NCBI RefSeq assembly: GCF_900176255.2
Contig: NZ_FXEG02000005.1
Coordinates: 744,001-808,000, forward strand
From: Mycobacterium ahvazicum
GTDB taxonomy: Bacteria > Actinomycetota > Actinomycetes > Mycobacteriales > Mycobacteriaceae
Length of the DNA stretch: 64,000 nt
Reading direction: 5' to 3'
Shown: positions 24,596 through 33,079 of the stretch, in pieces
Position numbering within the stretch: position 1 is the stretch's first letter
Layout: every line of letters starts with the position of its first letter
Notes under the pieces: generated by a model
The model's input: the letters and a program-made list of their open reading frames with translations, nothing else
What the model was told of the DNA's origin: nothing
Databases searched by the model: none
Position numbers and translations under genes: made by a program

Positions 24596-26677
24596 ATGAC
24601 GAGACCGGCCGCACCCGCGACCTCCGATTCCGTTCCCCTGCTCCCCTGCACGCCGGCGATCAGCCCCGCGCGGCGCGGCCTCCTTTTCGCGGCGCTGTCG
24701 CTCGGGGTGTTGATCGCGGCAATGGGCCAGGCGGTGGTGGTGCCCGCATTGCCGACGATCGTGGAAGACCTGGGCGGCTCCGGTCAGCAATCGTGGGCCG
24801 TTGCCGCCTATCTGCTCGGGGGCATCGTCGTCGTACCGGCAGCCGGCAAGCTCGGTGACCTGCTGGGCCGCAAGCGGGTGCTGGAAAGTGCCGTGGTGGT
24901 CTTTCTGATCGGCTCGGCGCTGTGCGCGTCCTCCGAAACGATGACCATGTTGGCACTTTCGCGCGTGGTGCAGGGTATCGGCGCGGGGGCGACGTCGGTG
25001 ACCGCCGCGGCACTGGTCGGCGAGGTGTTCCCGATCCGGGACCGCGGCAGCTATCAGGGCATCCTCGGGGCGGTGTTCGGTGTCGCCACCGTCGCCGGCC
25101 CGTTGCTCGGCGGGTTCTTCACCGACTACCTGAACTGGCGGTGGGCGTTCTGGGTCAACGTGCCGAGCTCCATCGTGGTTCTCGCCGTAGCCGCCGCGAC
25201 CATCCCGGTGCTGCCCCGGCGCCCCAAACCGGCCATCGATTACGTCGGCATCGTGATAATCGCCCTGGCCACTACGGCTTTGATCATGGCCACGAGTTGG
25301 GGCGGAACCACCTACCCGTGGGGCTCGGTCCCGATCATCGCGCTGTTCGGCGGCGCCGCGCTGGCGCTGCTCGTCTTCGTCCGAGTGGAAAGCCGGGCCC
25401 CCGCGGGCATCCTGCCGCCCCGACTGTTTCGCAGCCCGGTGTTCTCGGTGTGTTCCCTGCTGTCGTTGTTGGTCGGATTCGCGATGCTGGGCGCACTCAC
25501 CTTCGTGCCGATGTACCTGCGCTACGTCGACGGCGCCTCGCCGACCATCTCGGGTCTGCGCACGCTGCCCATGGTGGTCGGGCTGCTGACCACCTCGCTG
25601 GCCGCGGGCACCCTGGTCGGCCGGACCGGCCGGTACAAGATCTTTCCGCTCGCCGGAACGGCATTGATGGCTGTCGGCTTCTTGCTGATGGCGCGGATGG
25701 ACGAGTCGACGCCTTGGCTGGTGCAGTTCTGCTACCTCGTCGTCCTGGGTGCCGGGATCGGCTTCTCCATGCAGGTGCTGATCCTGATCGTGCAGAGCAC
25801 CTCCCGGTTCGAGGACCTGGGCCTGGCCACCTCGGGTGTGACGTTCTTCCGTTTGGTGGGTGGAGCTTTCGGCGCGGCGATACTCGGGGCGCTGTTCGCC
25901 AACTTTCTGAACCGGCGCATGGGATCAACCCTGGCGTCGCGCGGCCTGCCGGCCGACGCCGTGCATTCGCCGGCCGCTCTCCATCGGCTTCCTCAGGATG
26001 TCGCAGCCTCGGTGGTCCGGGCTTACGCCGGGTCGCTGGGACAAATGTTTCTGTGCGCGGCCTTCATCGCGCTGGTGGGATTCGTCCTCGCGCTGTTTCT
26101 GCGCGAGGCGCCACTGAACGCGATCCACGACAGCCCCAGCTGCCTGGGAGACGGCTTCGCCGTGCCGAGAATCAAGACGCCTCAGGATGTTTTGGAGATC
26201 GCGGTCGGACGCCTGTTGGACGAGGCGCCCGAGCTGCCCCTGGGCGATCTCGCCGAGCAGCCGGGTTGTCCGCTCGACGTAGCCGGGCTGTGGGGAGTGT
26301 TGCGGATTTACCAGTACGAGCGATGGTTCGAGGCGGCCCGGCTCGCCGACATCGCCACCCACCTGCACCTGCCTCATCAAGTTCTCGAACCACTCTTCGA
26401 CCGCCTCGTCGAAACCGGTTACGCGTCACGCGACGGGGACCGGCTCGTTCTGACCGCGAATGGGCTGCGGCAGGTCGACTCCCTGGCCGGCCTGGTCCGG
26501 CGGCGGCTCGTCGAGCATCTGGCAGCGTCGTCCGGCTCCGTCGAGCTGCCGAATGACGAGGAGTTCGACGCCGCCCTGCGACGCATCGCCGATGGCGTTC
26601 TGCTGCAACGAGATTGGGGTGACGACCTCGACGGGCTGGCGGTGTCCGGCAGCGCAGCCGCGCCGGTCAGCCGGTGA
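24596..26677 (+). CDS. DHA2-family MFS exporter with a C-terminal winged-helix-like extension
   Basis: This 693-residue protein starts at the ATG giving MTRPAAPATS, with GGGAG seven bases upstream. Residues about 20-510 form a 14-helix EmrB/QacA-type drug:proton antiporter, with LGDLLGRKRVLE as the loop 2-3 motif and GPLLGGFFTDYLNWRWAFWVN as motif C and beyond. After the last helix (LVGFVLALFL) comes a soluble tail of about 165 residues, including LADIATHLHLPHQVLEPLF and GYASRDGDRLVLTANG, which reads like a MarR-type winged helix. The gene is extra relative to the M. tuberculosis locus and ends inside the convergent sulfotransferase gene (11-base overlap). Confidence 0.85.
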   Translation: MTRPAAPATSDSVPLLPCTPAISPARRGLLFAALSLGVLIAAMGQAVVVPALPTIVEDLGGSGQQSWAVAAYLLGGIVVVPAAGKLGDLLGRKRVLESAVVVFLIGSALCASSETMTMLALSRVVQGIGAGATSVTAAALVGEVFPIRDRGSYQGILGAVFGVATVAGPLLGGFFTDYLNWRWAFWVNVPSSIVVLAVAAATIPVLPRRPKPAIDYVGIVIIALATTALIMATSWGGTTYPWGSVPIIALFGGAALALLVFVRVESRAPAGILPPRLFRSPVFSVCSLLSLLVGFAMLGALTFVPMYLRYVDGASPTISGLRTLPMVVGLLTTSLAAGTLVGRTGRYKIFPLAGTALMAVGFLLMARMDESTPWLVQFCYLVVLGAGIGFSMQVLILIVQSTSRFEDLGLATSGVTFFRLVGGAFGAAILGALFANFLNRRMGSTLASRGLPADAVHSPAALHRLPQDVAASVVRAYAGSLGQMFLCAAFIALVGFVLALFLREAPLNAIHDSPSCLGDGFAVPRIKTPQDVLEIAVGRLLDEAPELPLGDLAEQPGCPLDVAGLWGVLRIYQYERWFEAARLADIATHLHLPHQVLEPLFDRLVETGYASRDGDRLVLTANGLRQVDSLAGLVRRRLVEHLAASSGSVELPNDEEFDAALRRIADGVLLQRDWGDDLDGLAVSGSAAAPVSR

Positions 26678-27602
26678 CGGAGAGTTCGCCCGTTTCCAGC
26701 CAGCCGGCGCACGACACGCCCAGCTCGTGCAATGCGACCTGGTCGAAGCGCGCGACTTGCGCCGCCGTCAGCTCGTCGCGGTAATCACGCTTGGGCCCCT
26801 TGGGAAAGAAGGCTTTGGCGCTGGACATGTGCGCCCCGTTAAACGGCGCCATCTTTTCCGCCCGGCCGCTCATATAGTCGAACGAGCAATGCTCGGCGAT
26901 GACGTCGGTGCGCAGCGATGCGGGATCGATGCCCAAGAACCCGGCGATCCGGGCGATCTGACCGGTCAGGTCATCGGTCAGATCGCGGTAGTGCAGGTGC
27001 AATACGTTCGGCTCGCCGCGCAGCTTCCACCATGACCGCACGATGTCGAACAGGTCCGAACAGCCATAGCCGCCGGTGTCGAGCCACAGGTCGAAGAAGG
27101 CTTGCACGTCCTGCGGGATCACCAACGGCGTCGAACTACCCGACCACTGCGCGTAGATCCGGTTGATTTTCGCCAGTGTCGACTCGGAGTAGTGATAGAT
27201 CATGTTGTGAAAGCTAATCGCGGCGTCCTTGCCGTTTCTGCCGACAAACACGTACCGGGCCTCGCGGGCAAGAGGCAGAGCATCCGCGGGCAGGTGCGAC
27301 TTGATCACTCGCCTGCTGCCCGCCGCCTGCTGTCGCTTGAGCACGTCGAGCATTCCGTCGTGATCGCCCCAGCTGGATTCGAGCCACGGCGAGGTGTCTG
27401 AAAGAGTGCCTTCGGTCTCGTCCCCGTTGTGCAATATCTGCTGGATTATCCGCTGGGTCCACGTGGTGCCGGCCTTGACCGGGGTGACGATGACGACGTC
27501 GCCGTCGACCAGGCCGCCCTGGGCAAGAAAATCGTTCCACACCAAGGAATTATGTAAATAGTCCCGCACAACTCGAGTTGGGGCGATCAACGGTTTCGTC
27601 AT
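26667..27602 (-). CDS. Cytosolic-type sulfotransferase
   Basis: The 311-residue protein has the PAPS-binding loop TPVKAGTTWTQRI near residue 42, VFVGRNGKDAAISF for the 3'-phosphate site, and a C-terminal FFPKGPKRDYRDELT region in the place of the GxxGxxK motif, so it looks like a SULT-type enzyme. I chose the ATG giving MTKPLIAP; an in-frame ATG 29 codons upstream (27689) is possible. Substrate unknown; sterols or phenolic lipids are only guesses. With the adjoining MFS gene it forms a pair not found between Rv3547 and Rv3548c of M. tuberculosis. Confidence 0.82.
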   Translation of the reverse strand: MTKPLIAPTRVVRDYLHNSLVWNDFLAQGGLVDGDVVIVTPVKAGTTWTQRIIQQILHNGDETEGTLSDTSPWLESSWGDHDGMLDVLKRQQAAGSRRVIKSHLPADALPLAREARYVFVGRNGKDAAISFHNMIYHYSESTLAKINRIYAQWSGSSTPLVIPQDVQAFFDLWLDTGGYGCSDLFDIVRSWWKLRGEPNVLHLHYRDLTDDLTGQIARIAGFLGIDPASLRTDVIAEHCSFDYMSGRAEKMAPFNGAHMSSAKAFFPKGPKRDYRDELTAAQVARFDQVALHELGVSCAGWLETGELSVTG

Positions 27603-27734
27603 CACAGCGCCGCTTTTCGATCGGGCACGACGCACGAGATACGCCCGTCGTGCCAAGTTTTCCGATGGTGTCGTATCCGTGTTGGACACACTGACAATAC
27701 GACATCGGTGTTCGCGTCCGCCAGAAATAACGTC

Positions 27735-28640
27735 CTAGGCGCCGTAGACCGGGACCGGCGGCCGCGCCTTGGCCAGCAGGTCGGCGACGACCGGGCCAAG
27801 CTCGGCGGGATCCCACCGGTCGCCCTTGTCGATCTGCGGGCCGTGCGCCCAGCCCTCGGCGACGCGGATCTTGCCACCCTCGACCTCGAACACCTTCCCG
27901 GTGACGTCGCGTGATTCGACGCTGCCCAGCCAAACGACAATGGGCGAAACGTTTTCCGGTGCCATCGCGTCGAACGCCTGGTCCTGCGTTGCCATCATCT
28001 CCGCGAAGACGGTCTCGGTCATGCGGGTCCGGGCCGACGGCGCGATCGCGTTGACCGTGACGCCGTATCGGCCCATTTCGGCGGCGGCTACCAGCGTCAT
28101 GGCCGCGATGCCGGCCTTGGCGGCGCTGTAGTTGCCCTGCCCGACACTGCCCTGCAGGCCCGCACCCGAGCTGGTGTTAATGATCCGTGCGTCAACGGTT
28201 TTGCCCTCCTTGGACAACCCTCGCCAGTACGACGCGGCATGACGCATCGTGGCGAAGTGGCCCTTGAGGTGCACAGCGATGACCGCGTCGAACTCTTCTT
28301 CGCTGGTGTTGGCCATCATCCGGTCGCGCACAATCCCGGCATTGTTCACCAGGACGTCGAGTCCGCCGAACGTGTCGACCGCGGTCTGAACCAGCGCGGC
28401 GGCTTGGTCCCAGTCCGCGATGTTGGATCCGTTGGCGACGGCTTCGCCTCCGGCAGCAGTGATCTCGTCGACCACGCTCTGCGCGGCACTGCCGCCGCTT
28501 GCCGGTGACCCGTCCAGACCCACGCCAATGTCGTTGACGACTACGCGCGCACCTTCGGCCGCGAAGGCCAGTGCATGCGCGCGACCGATCCCGCCGCCCG
28601 CTCCGGTGACGATGACGACACGGCCGTCGACTATTCCCAT
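27735..28640 (-). CDS. Short-chain dehydrogenase/reductase (Rv3548c-like)
   Basis: The 301-residue SDR has the cofactor motif VTGAGGGIGRAHALAFA near residue 12, NNAGIVRDRM near residue 94, and the catalytic Ser plus YSAAKAGIAAM. The C-terminus is longer than in minimal SDRs, as in fabG/17beta-HSD4-like enzymes. It follows the Rv3549c-like SDR by 24 bases and belongs to the minus-strand unit controlled by the KstR2 box at 29463-29476. The substrate is probably a ring-degradation intermediate but is not established. Confidence 0.88.
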   Translation of the reverse strand: MGIVDGRVVIVTGAGGGIGRAHALAFAAEGARVVVNDIGVGLDGSPASGGSAAQSVVDEITAAGGEAVANGSNIADWDQAAALVQTAVDTFGGLDVLVNNAGIVRDRMMANTSEEEFDAVIAVHLKGHFATMRHAASYWRGLSKEGKTVDARIINTSSGAGLQGSVGQGNYSAAKAGIAAMTLVAAAEMGRYGVTVNAIAPSARTRMTETVFAEMMATQDQAFDAMAPENVSPIVVWLGSVESRDVTGKVFEVEGGKIRVAEGWAHGPQIDKGDRWDPAELGPVVADLLAKARPPVPVYGA

Positions 28641-28664
28641 TAGCTGCCCATCTCCTTGGATCTT

Positions 28665-29447
28665 CTACTTGACCGCGCTGGCGTTCGTGGTGGCCAGATA
28701 GTGCGGCGGCTCGCCGCCCCCGTGCACCTCGAGCGAAGCACCGCTGATGTAGGACGCCGCGTCGGAGGCCAGAAAGGCTGCTGCCCAACCGACGTCCTCG
28801 GGTTTGGCCATCCGGCCCAGTGGCACATTCTTGGAAATCGCGGCGATCGACTCGGCGTCGCCGTAGAACAAGTCGGCCTGTTCGGTCTCGACCATGCCGA
28901 CGACGCAGGCATTCACCCGGACCTTGGGTCCCCACTCCACCGCCAGCGTCTGGGTGAGGCTTTCCAGGCCGGCCTTCGCCGCGCCGTATGCGCCGGTGCC
29001 CGGGGATGGCCGCCGCCCGCTGAGGCTGCAGATGTTGACGACCGAACCACCGCCCGGCTGGGTCTGCATCTTCTCGTTGGCGAACTGCGAAACCAACAGC
29101 GCGCCAATGAGATTGAGCTCAATGATCTTGCGGTTGAACTTAGGACTGGACTCCGCGGTCAGCACATAGGGCGATCCGCCGGCGTTGTTGACGACGACGT
29201 CGAGCCGTCCATGCCGCTCGACGATCGCGTCAATCAGCGACTTGACCTGGTCCTCTTCGCGGATATCGCAGGCGTGAAATTCATACGGCAACCCCTCGAC
29301 GGCACGGCGCGCGCAGGTGATCACCGTCGCGCCCTGTTCGGCGAATACCGCACTGATTCCCGCGCCCACCCCGCGGACACCGCCCGTCACCAGAACCACC
29401 CGCCCGGCCAATCCCAGATTGATGGCGGATGCTTCGGCGCGAGTCAC
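28665..29447 (-). CDS. Short-chain dehydrogenase/reductase (Rv3549c-like)
   Basis: This 260-residue classical SDR has LVTGGVRGVGAGISAVFA near residue 18, NNAGGSPYVL near residue 88, and YGAAKAGLESL as the active-site Tyr-Lys segment. It is the first gene of the minus-strand side of a divergent KstR2-controlled promoter, 15 bases from the operator. Position and size match Rv3549c, a KstR2-regulon gene. Confidence 0.88.
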   Translation of the reverse strand: MTRAEASAINLGLAGRVVLVTGGVRGVGAGISAVFAEQGATVITCARRAVEGLPYEFHACDIREEDQVKSLIDAIVERHGRLDVVVNNAGGSPYVLTAESSPKFNRKIIELNLIGALLVSQFANEKMQTQPGGGSVVNICSLSGRRPSPGTGAYGAAKAGLESLTQTLAVEWGPKVRVNACVVGMVETEQADLFYGDAESIAAISKNVPLGRMAKPEDVGWAAAFLASDAASYISGASLEVHGGGEPPHYLATTNASAVK

Positions 29448-29462
29448 TGTGCTAGCGTACCA

Positions 29463-29476
29463 AGCAAGTGCTTGCT
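29463..29476. promoter_or_regulatory. KstR2 operator between the SDR pair and echA20
   Basis: AGCAAGTGCTTGCT fits the ANCAAGNNCTTGNT KstR2 consensus perfectly. It sits in the 65-base gap between divergent starts at 29447 and 29513, so it can control both units. KstR2 is released by HIP-CoA. Confidence 0.92.
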
Positions 29477-29512
29477 TAGGTAGTCGGCCTCAATTTCACG
29501 AGGAAGTGCCAA

Positions 29513-30271
29513 TTGACCATTACATCCACCAGCACCGAACCGGGCATAGTCGCGGTCACCGTTAACTACCCGCCCGTCAACGCCATCCCGTCGCGCGGCT
29601 GGTTCGAACTCGGCGACGCGATCACTGCCGCCGGCGCGAACCCCGAGACCCACGCAGTGATCCTGCGTGCCGAGGGTCGCGGATTCAACGCCGGCGTCGA
29701 CATCAAAGAGATGCAGCGCACCGAGGGATTCACCGCGCTGATCGATGCCAACCGCGGCTGCTTCCACGCCTTCCGCGCGGTGTATGAATGCGCCGTTCCG
29801 GTGATCGCCGCGGTGAACGGGTTCTGCGTCGGCGGCGGCATCGGCCTGGTCGGCAACGCCGACGTCATCGTGGCATCCGACGACGCCACCTTCGGGTTGC
29901 CGGAGGTGGAACGCGGTGCACTGGGCGCGGCCACCCACTTGTCGCGACTGGTCCCGCAGCACATGATGCGACGGTTGTTCTTCACCGCCGCCACCGTGGA
30001 CGCCGCGACCCTGCACCACTTCGGTTCGGTACACGAGGTGGTCCCCCGAGACGAACTCGACGAGGCCGCTCTGCGGGTCGCCCGCGACATCGCCGCCAAG
30101 GACACTCGCGTGATCCGCGCGGCCAAAGAGGCGCTGAACTTGATCGACGTGCAGCGGGTCAACTCGAGTTACCGGATGGAACAAGGCTTTACGTTCGAGC
30201 TCAACCTCGCCGGGGTGGCCGACGAGCACCGCGACGCATTCGCCGGTACGACGAAGGGTGAGAAGCCTTGA
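29513..30271 (+). CDS. echA20: EchA20, crotonase-fold ring hydrolase
   Basis: EchA20 opens ring D of the HIP-CoA-derived bicyclic intermediate by hydrolysis, ahead of IpdAB. The 252-residue protein starts at a TTG, with AGGAAG at 29500-29505. It has the crotonase oxyanion-hole segments LRAEGRGFNAGVDIKEM and VNGFCVGGGIGLVGNAD. The end overlaps ipdA by four bases (TTGA). It corresponds to Rv3550. Confidence 0.92.
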   Translation: MTITSTSTEPGIVAVTVNYPPVNAIPSRGWFELGDAITAAGANPETHAVILRAEGRGFNAGVDIKEMQRTEGFTALIDANRGCFHAFRAVYECAVPVIAAVNGFCVGGGIGLVGNADVIVASDDATFGLPEVERGALGAATHLSRLVPQHMMRRLFFTAATVDAATLHHFGSVHEVVPRDELDEAALRVARDIAAKDTRVIRAAKEALNLIDVQRVNSSYRMEQGFTFELNLAGVADEHRDAFAGTTKGEKP

Positions 30272-31152
30272 GCGACAAGAGAACCACTCTCGACGAAGCC
30301 GTTGCCGGGCTGCGTAGCGGCATGACCATCGGCATCGGCGGCTGGGGGTCGCGGCGCAAGCCGATGGCGTTAGTGCGCGCCATGCTGCGCACCGACGTCA
30401 AGGACCTGACAGTGGTCACCTATGGCGGACCCGACCTTGGACTACTTTGCGCCGCGGGCAAGGTCAAGCGGGCCTACTACGGATTCGTCTCCCTGGACTC
30501 GCCGCCGTTCTATGACCCGTGGTTCGCCAAAGCGCGCAGCGCCGGGCAGATCGAGGCCCGGGAGATGGACGAAGGCATGCTGCGCTGTGGGCTGCAGGCC
30601 GCGGCACAACGGTTGCCGTTCTTGCCGATTCGCGCGGGACTGGGCAGCTCGGTGCTCGACTTCTGGGAAGGCGAGCTGCAGACGGTGACCAGCCCGTATC
30701 CCGCACCGGGTGGTGGCTTCGAGACGCTGCTGGCGATGCCGGCGCTGCGCTTGGACGCGGCGTTCGTGCACCTCAATCTCGGTGACAGCAGAGGCAATGC
30801 GGCCTACACCGGCATCGACCCCTACTTCGACGACCTGTTCTTGATGGCCGCCGACAAGCGCTACCTGTCGGTGGAGCGGGTGGTGTCGACCCAGGAGCTG
30901 ATCAAGGCGGTGCCGCCGCAGGCGCTGCTGGTGAACCGGATGATGGTCGACGGTGTCGTCGAAGCACCCAACGGTGCGCACTTCACCACCGCCGCACCGG
31001 ATTACGGACGCGACGAGAAATTCCAGCGGCACTACGCCGAGGCCGCCTCCACCGAAGAGGGCTGGCAGCAGTTCGTGGCGACCTACCTGTCCGGCGGCGA
31101 AGCCGAATACCAGTCAGCCGTACGGGCTTTCGCAAAGGAGGCAGCCAAGTGA
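30268..31152 (+). CDS. ipdA: IpdA, alpha subunit of the IpdAB ring-opening hydrolase
   Basis: IpdAB has the fold of class I CoA-transferases but works as a hydrolase that opens ring C of COCHEA-CoA. The 294-residue alpha subunit shows the CoA-transferase start GLRSGMTIGIGGWGSRRKP and a later AALRLDAAFVHLNLGDSRGN-like segment (residues about 160-178). It is read from TTG within TTGA and is translationally coupled to echA20 and to ipdB (GTGA). It corresponds to Rv3551. Confidence 0.94.
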   Translation: MSDKRTTLDEAVAGLRSGMTIGIGGWGSRRKPMALVRAMLRTDVKDLTVVTYGGPDLGLLCAAGKVKRAYYGFVSLDSPPFYDPWFAKARSAGQIEAREMDEGMLRCGLQAAAQRLPFLPIRAGLGSSVLDFWEGELQTVTSPYPAPGGGFETLLAMPALRLDAAFVHLNLGDSRGNAAYTGIDPYFDDLFLMAADKRYLSVERVVSTQELIKAVPPQALLVNRMMVDGVVEAPNGAHFTTAAPDYGRDEKFQRHYAEAASTEEGWQQFVATYLSGGEAEYQSAVRAFAKEAAK

Positions 31153-31892
31153 GCACCCGAGCCGAAGTGTGTGCGGTCGCCTGCGCCGATCTGTTCAGGG
31201 ACGCCGGAGAGATCATGGTCAGTCCGATGACGAACATGGCCTCGGTCGGCGCACGGTTGGCCCGGCTGACGTTCTCCCCCGACATCCTGCTGACCGACGG
31301 CGAGGCACAGCTGCTGGCCGACACCCCCGCGCTGGGAGCCTCGGGTGACGTCGAGGGGTGGATGCCGTTCGGCCGGGTCTTCGAGACCCTGGCCTGGGGC
31401 AGGCGCCACGTGGTGATGGGCGCGAATCAGGTTGACCGCTTTGGCAATCAGAACATTTCGGCGTTCGGGCCCCTGCAACAGCCCAAGCGCCAGATGTTCG
31501 GCGTCCGCGGCGCGCCCGGCAATGCCATCAACCACGCGACCAGTTACTGGGTCGGCAACCACTCCAAGCGAGTGTTCTGCGAGAAGGTCGACATCGTCTG
31601 CGGAGTCGGCTGGGACAACGTGGACGCTGACAATCCGGCATTCCGGTTCGCCAACACCTATCGGGTTGTCTCGAACCTCGGCGTGTTCGACTTCGGCGGG
31701 CCGGACCGCAGCATGCGGGCGGTGTCGCTGCATCCGGGTGTGTCGGCCGACGAGGTCCGGGAGAACACGTCGTTCGAGATCGACGGCCTCGAAGGCGCCG
31801 CGGAAACGCGGCTGCCGACCGACGAGGAACTACGCCTGATCCGGGAGAAAATCGACCCGAAAGCGTTGCGCGACCGAGAGATACGTTCATGA
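31149..31892 (+). CDS. ipdB: IpdB, beta subunit of the IpdAB ring-opening hydrolase
   Basis: The 247-residue beta subunit of the CoA-transferase-like hydrolase has LLTDGEAQLLADTPALG near residue 51, and GNHSKRVFCEKVDIVCG, which belong to the CoA-transferase beta fold. GTG start overlaps the ipdA stop. The gene ends with IRS*, and a 43-base junction that contains an inverted MIRU-like repeat follows before ipdC. It corresponds to Rv3552. Confidence 0.94.
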   Translation: MSTRAEVCAVACADLFRDAGEIMVSPMTNMASVGARLARLTFSPDILLTDGEAQLLADTPALGASGDVEGWMPFGRVFETLAWGRRHVVMGANQVDRFGNQNISAFGPLQQPKRQMFGVRGAPGNAINHATSYWVGNHSKRVFCEKVDIVCGVGWDNVDADNPAFRFANTYRVVSNLGVFDFGGPDRSMRAVSLHPGVSADEVRENTSFEIDGLEGAAETRLPTDEELRLIREKIDPKALRDREIRS

Positions 31893-31938
31893 GCATTCCA
31901 CCTCCTCCTCATCGCCTCGCTCTGCATCGTCGGCGGTG
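31893..31938 (-). repeat. MIRU-like element in inverted orientation at the ipdB-ipdC junction
   Basis: Read on the minus strand this junction contains GCCGACGATGCAGAGCGAGG followed by CGATGAGGAGGAGG. This is the same core as the elements before hsaF, fadA6 and fadE33, but pointing against the operon. It therefore cannot supply the ipdC ribosome-binding site, and ipdC has only a weak GGCGG nearby. Confidence 0.75.
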
Positions 31939-33012
31939 GCTATGAAGTTGCGCACGCCGCTGACCGATCTGGTCGGCGTCGAGCACCCAGTGGTGCAAAC
32001 CGGGATGGGCTGGGTGGCCGGCGCGCGGCTGGTGGCGGCCACCGCCAATGCCGGCGGGCTCGGCATCTTGGCGTCGGCCACGATGACACTGGACGAGTTG
32101 GCGACGGCCATCGGCAAGGTCAAGGCCGCCACCGACAAGCCGTTCGGTGTGAACATGCGCGCCGATGCGGCGGATGCAGGCGACCGGGTTGAGCTGATGA
32201 TCCGCGAGGGCGTGAAGGTGGCGTCGTTCGCGCTGGCGCCCAAGCAGGAATTGATCGCCCGCCTGAAAGAGGCCGGGGCGGTGGTGATTCCGTCGATCGG
32301 AGCGGCCAAGCACGCACGCAAGGTCGCGAGCTGGGGTGCCGACGCTATGATCGTGCAGGGCGGCGAGGGCGGCGGGCACACCGGACCCGTCGCGACCACG
32401 CTGCTGCTGCCGTCGGTGCTGGACGCCGTGCAGGGCACCGGTATCCCGGTGATCGCGGCGGGTGGCTTCTTCGACGGGCGCGGGCTGGCTGCCGCGTTGT
32501 CCTACGGTGCGGCCGGGGTGGCGATGGGCACCCGGTTCCTGCTCACCTCGGATTCGACCGTTCCCGAAGCGGTGAAGCGCCGTTACCTGGAGTCGGCCCT
32601 GGACGGCACCGTGGTCACCACGCGGGTCGACGGCATGCCGCATCGGGTGCTGCGCACCGGGCTGGTCGAGAAGCTGGAAAACGGCACGCCGATAAGGGGT
32701 TTGACCGCCGCCGTGCGCAATGCCGCGAAGTTCAAGCACATGTCCGGAATGACCTGGAAGTCGATGATCCAAGACGGCATGGCGATGCGTCACGGCAAGG
32801 AAATGACCCTGGCGCAGGTGGTGATGGCGGCCAACACTCCAATGTTGTTGAAAGCCGGCCTCGTTGAGGGCAACACCGAAGCCGGAGTGCTGGCGTCCGG
32901 ACAGGTCGCCGGCATTCTCGAAGACCTACCATCGTGCGCCGAGCTGATCGAGGCGATCGTGCGCGACGCGATCAAGCACCTGCAATCGGCGTCAGGGCTG
33001 ATCTCGGAGTAG
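31936..33012 (+). CDS. ipdC: IpdC, FMN-dependent reductase of C/D ring degradation
   Basis: IpdC is a flavin-dependent (nitronate monooxygenase/2-nitropropane dioxygenase fold) reductase that acts on a HIP-CoA derivative before ring D opening. The 358-residue TIM-barrel protein has GMGWVAGARLVAATANAGG at the start, then MIVQGGEGGGHTGPVATT, and AAGGFFDGRGLAAALSYGA for FMN-phosphate binding. The start may be the GTG at 31936 or the ATG two codons later. Rv3554 (fdxB) of M. tuberculosis has no counterpart downstream; a DUF559 cassette is there instead. Confidence 0.93.
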   Translation: MAMKLRTPLTDLVGVEHPVVQTGMGWVAGARLVAATANAGGLGILASATMTLDELATAIGKVKAATDKPFGVNMRADAADAGDRVELMIREGVKVASFALAPKQELIARLKEAGAVVIPSIGAAKHARKVASWGADAMIVQGGEGGGHTGPVATTLLLPSVLDAVQGTGIPVIAAGGFFDGRGLAAALSYGAAGVAMGTRFLLTSDSTVPEAVKRRYLESALDGTVVTTRVDGMPHRVLRTGLVEKLENGTPIRGLTAAVRNAAKFKHMSGMTWKSMIQDGMAMRHGKEMTLAQVVMAANTPMLLKAGLVEGNTEAGVLASGQVAGILEDLPSCAELIEAIVRDAIKHLQSASGLISE

Positions 33013-33021
33013 CCTCCGACG

Positions 33022-33079
33022 CCGAGTGTGAACCTCACGACGCAACACGCCGTCTTGGCGTCGTGCAGTTCACACTCGG
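33022..33079. repeat. Hairpin at the 3' side of DUF559 gene 2
   Basis: Arms of 22 bases (33022-33043 and 33058-33079) pair at 20 positions around a 14-base loop. The outer ends are CCGAGTGTGAAC and GTTCACACTCGG. The left arm contains the TGA stop of the DUF559 gene (33035-33037), so the last residues of the protein are encoded by the hairpin. It starts 9 bases after the ipdC stop. Confidence 0.88.
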
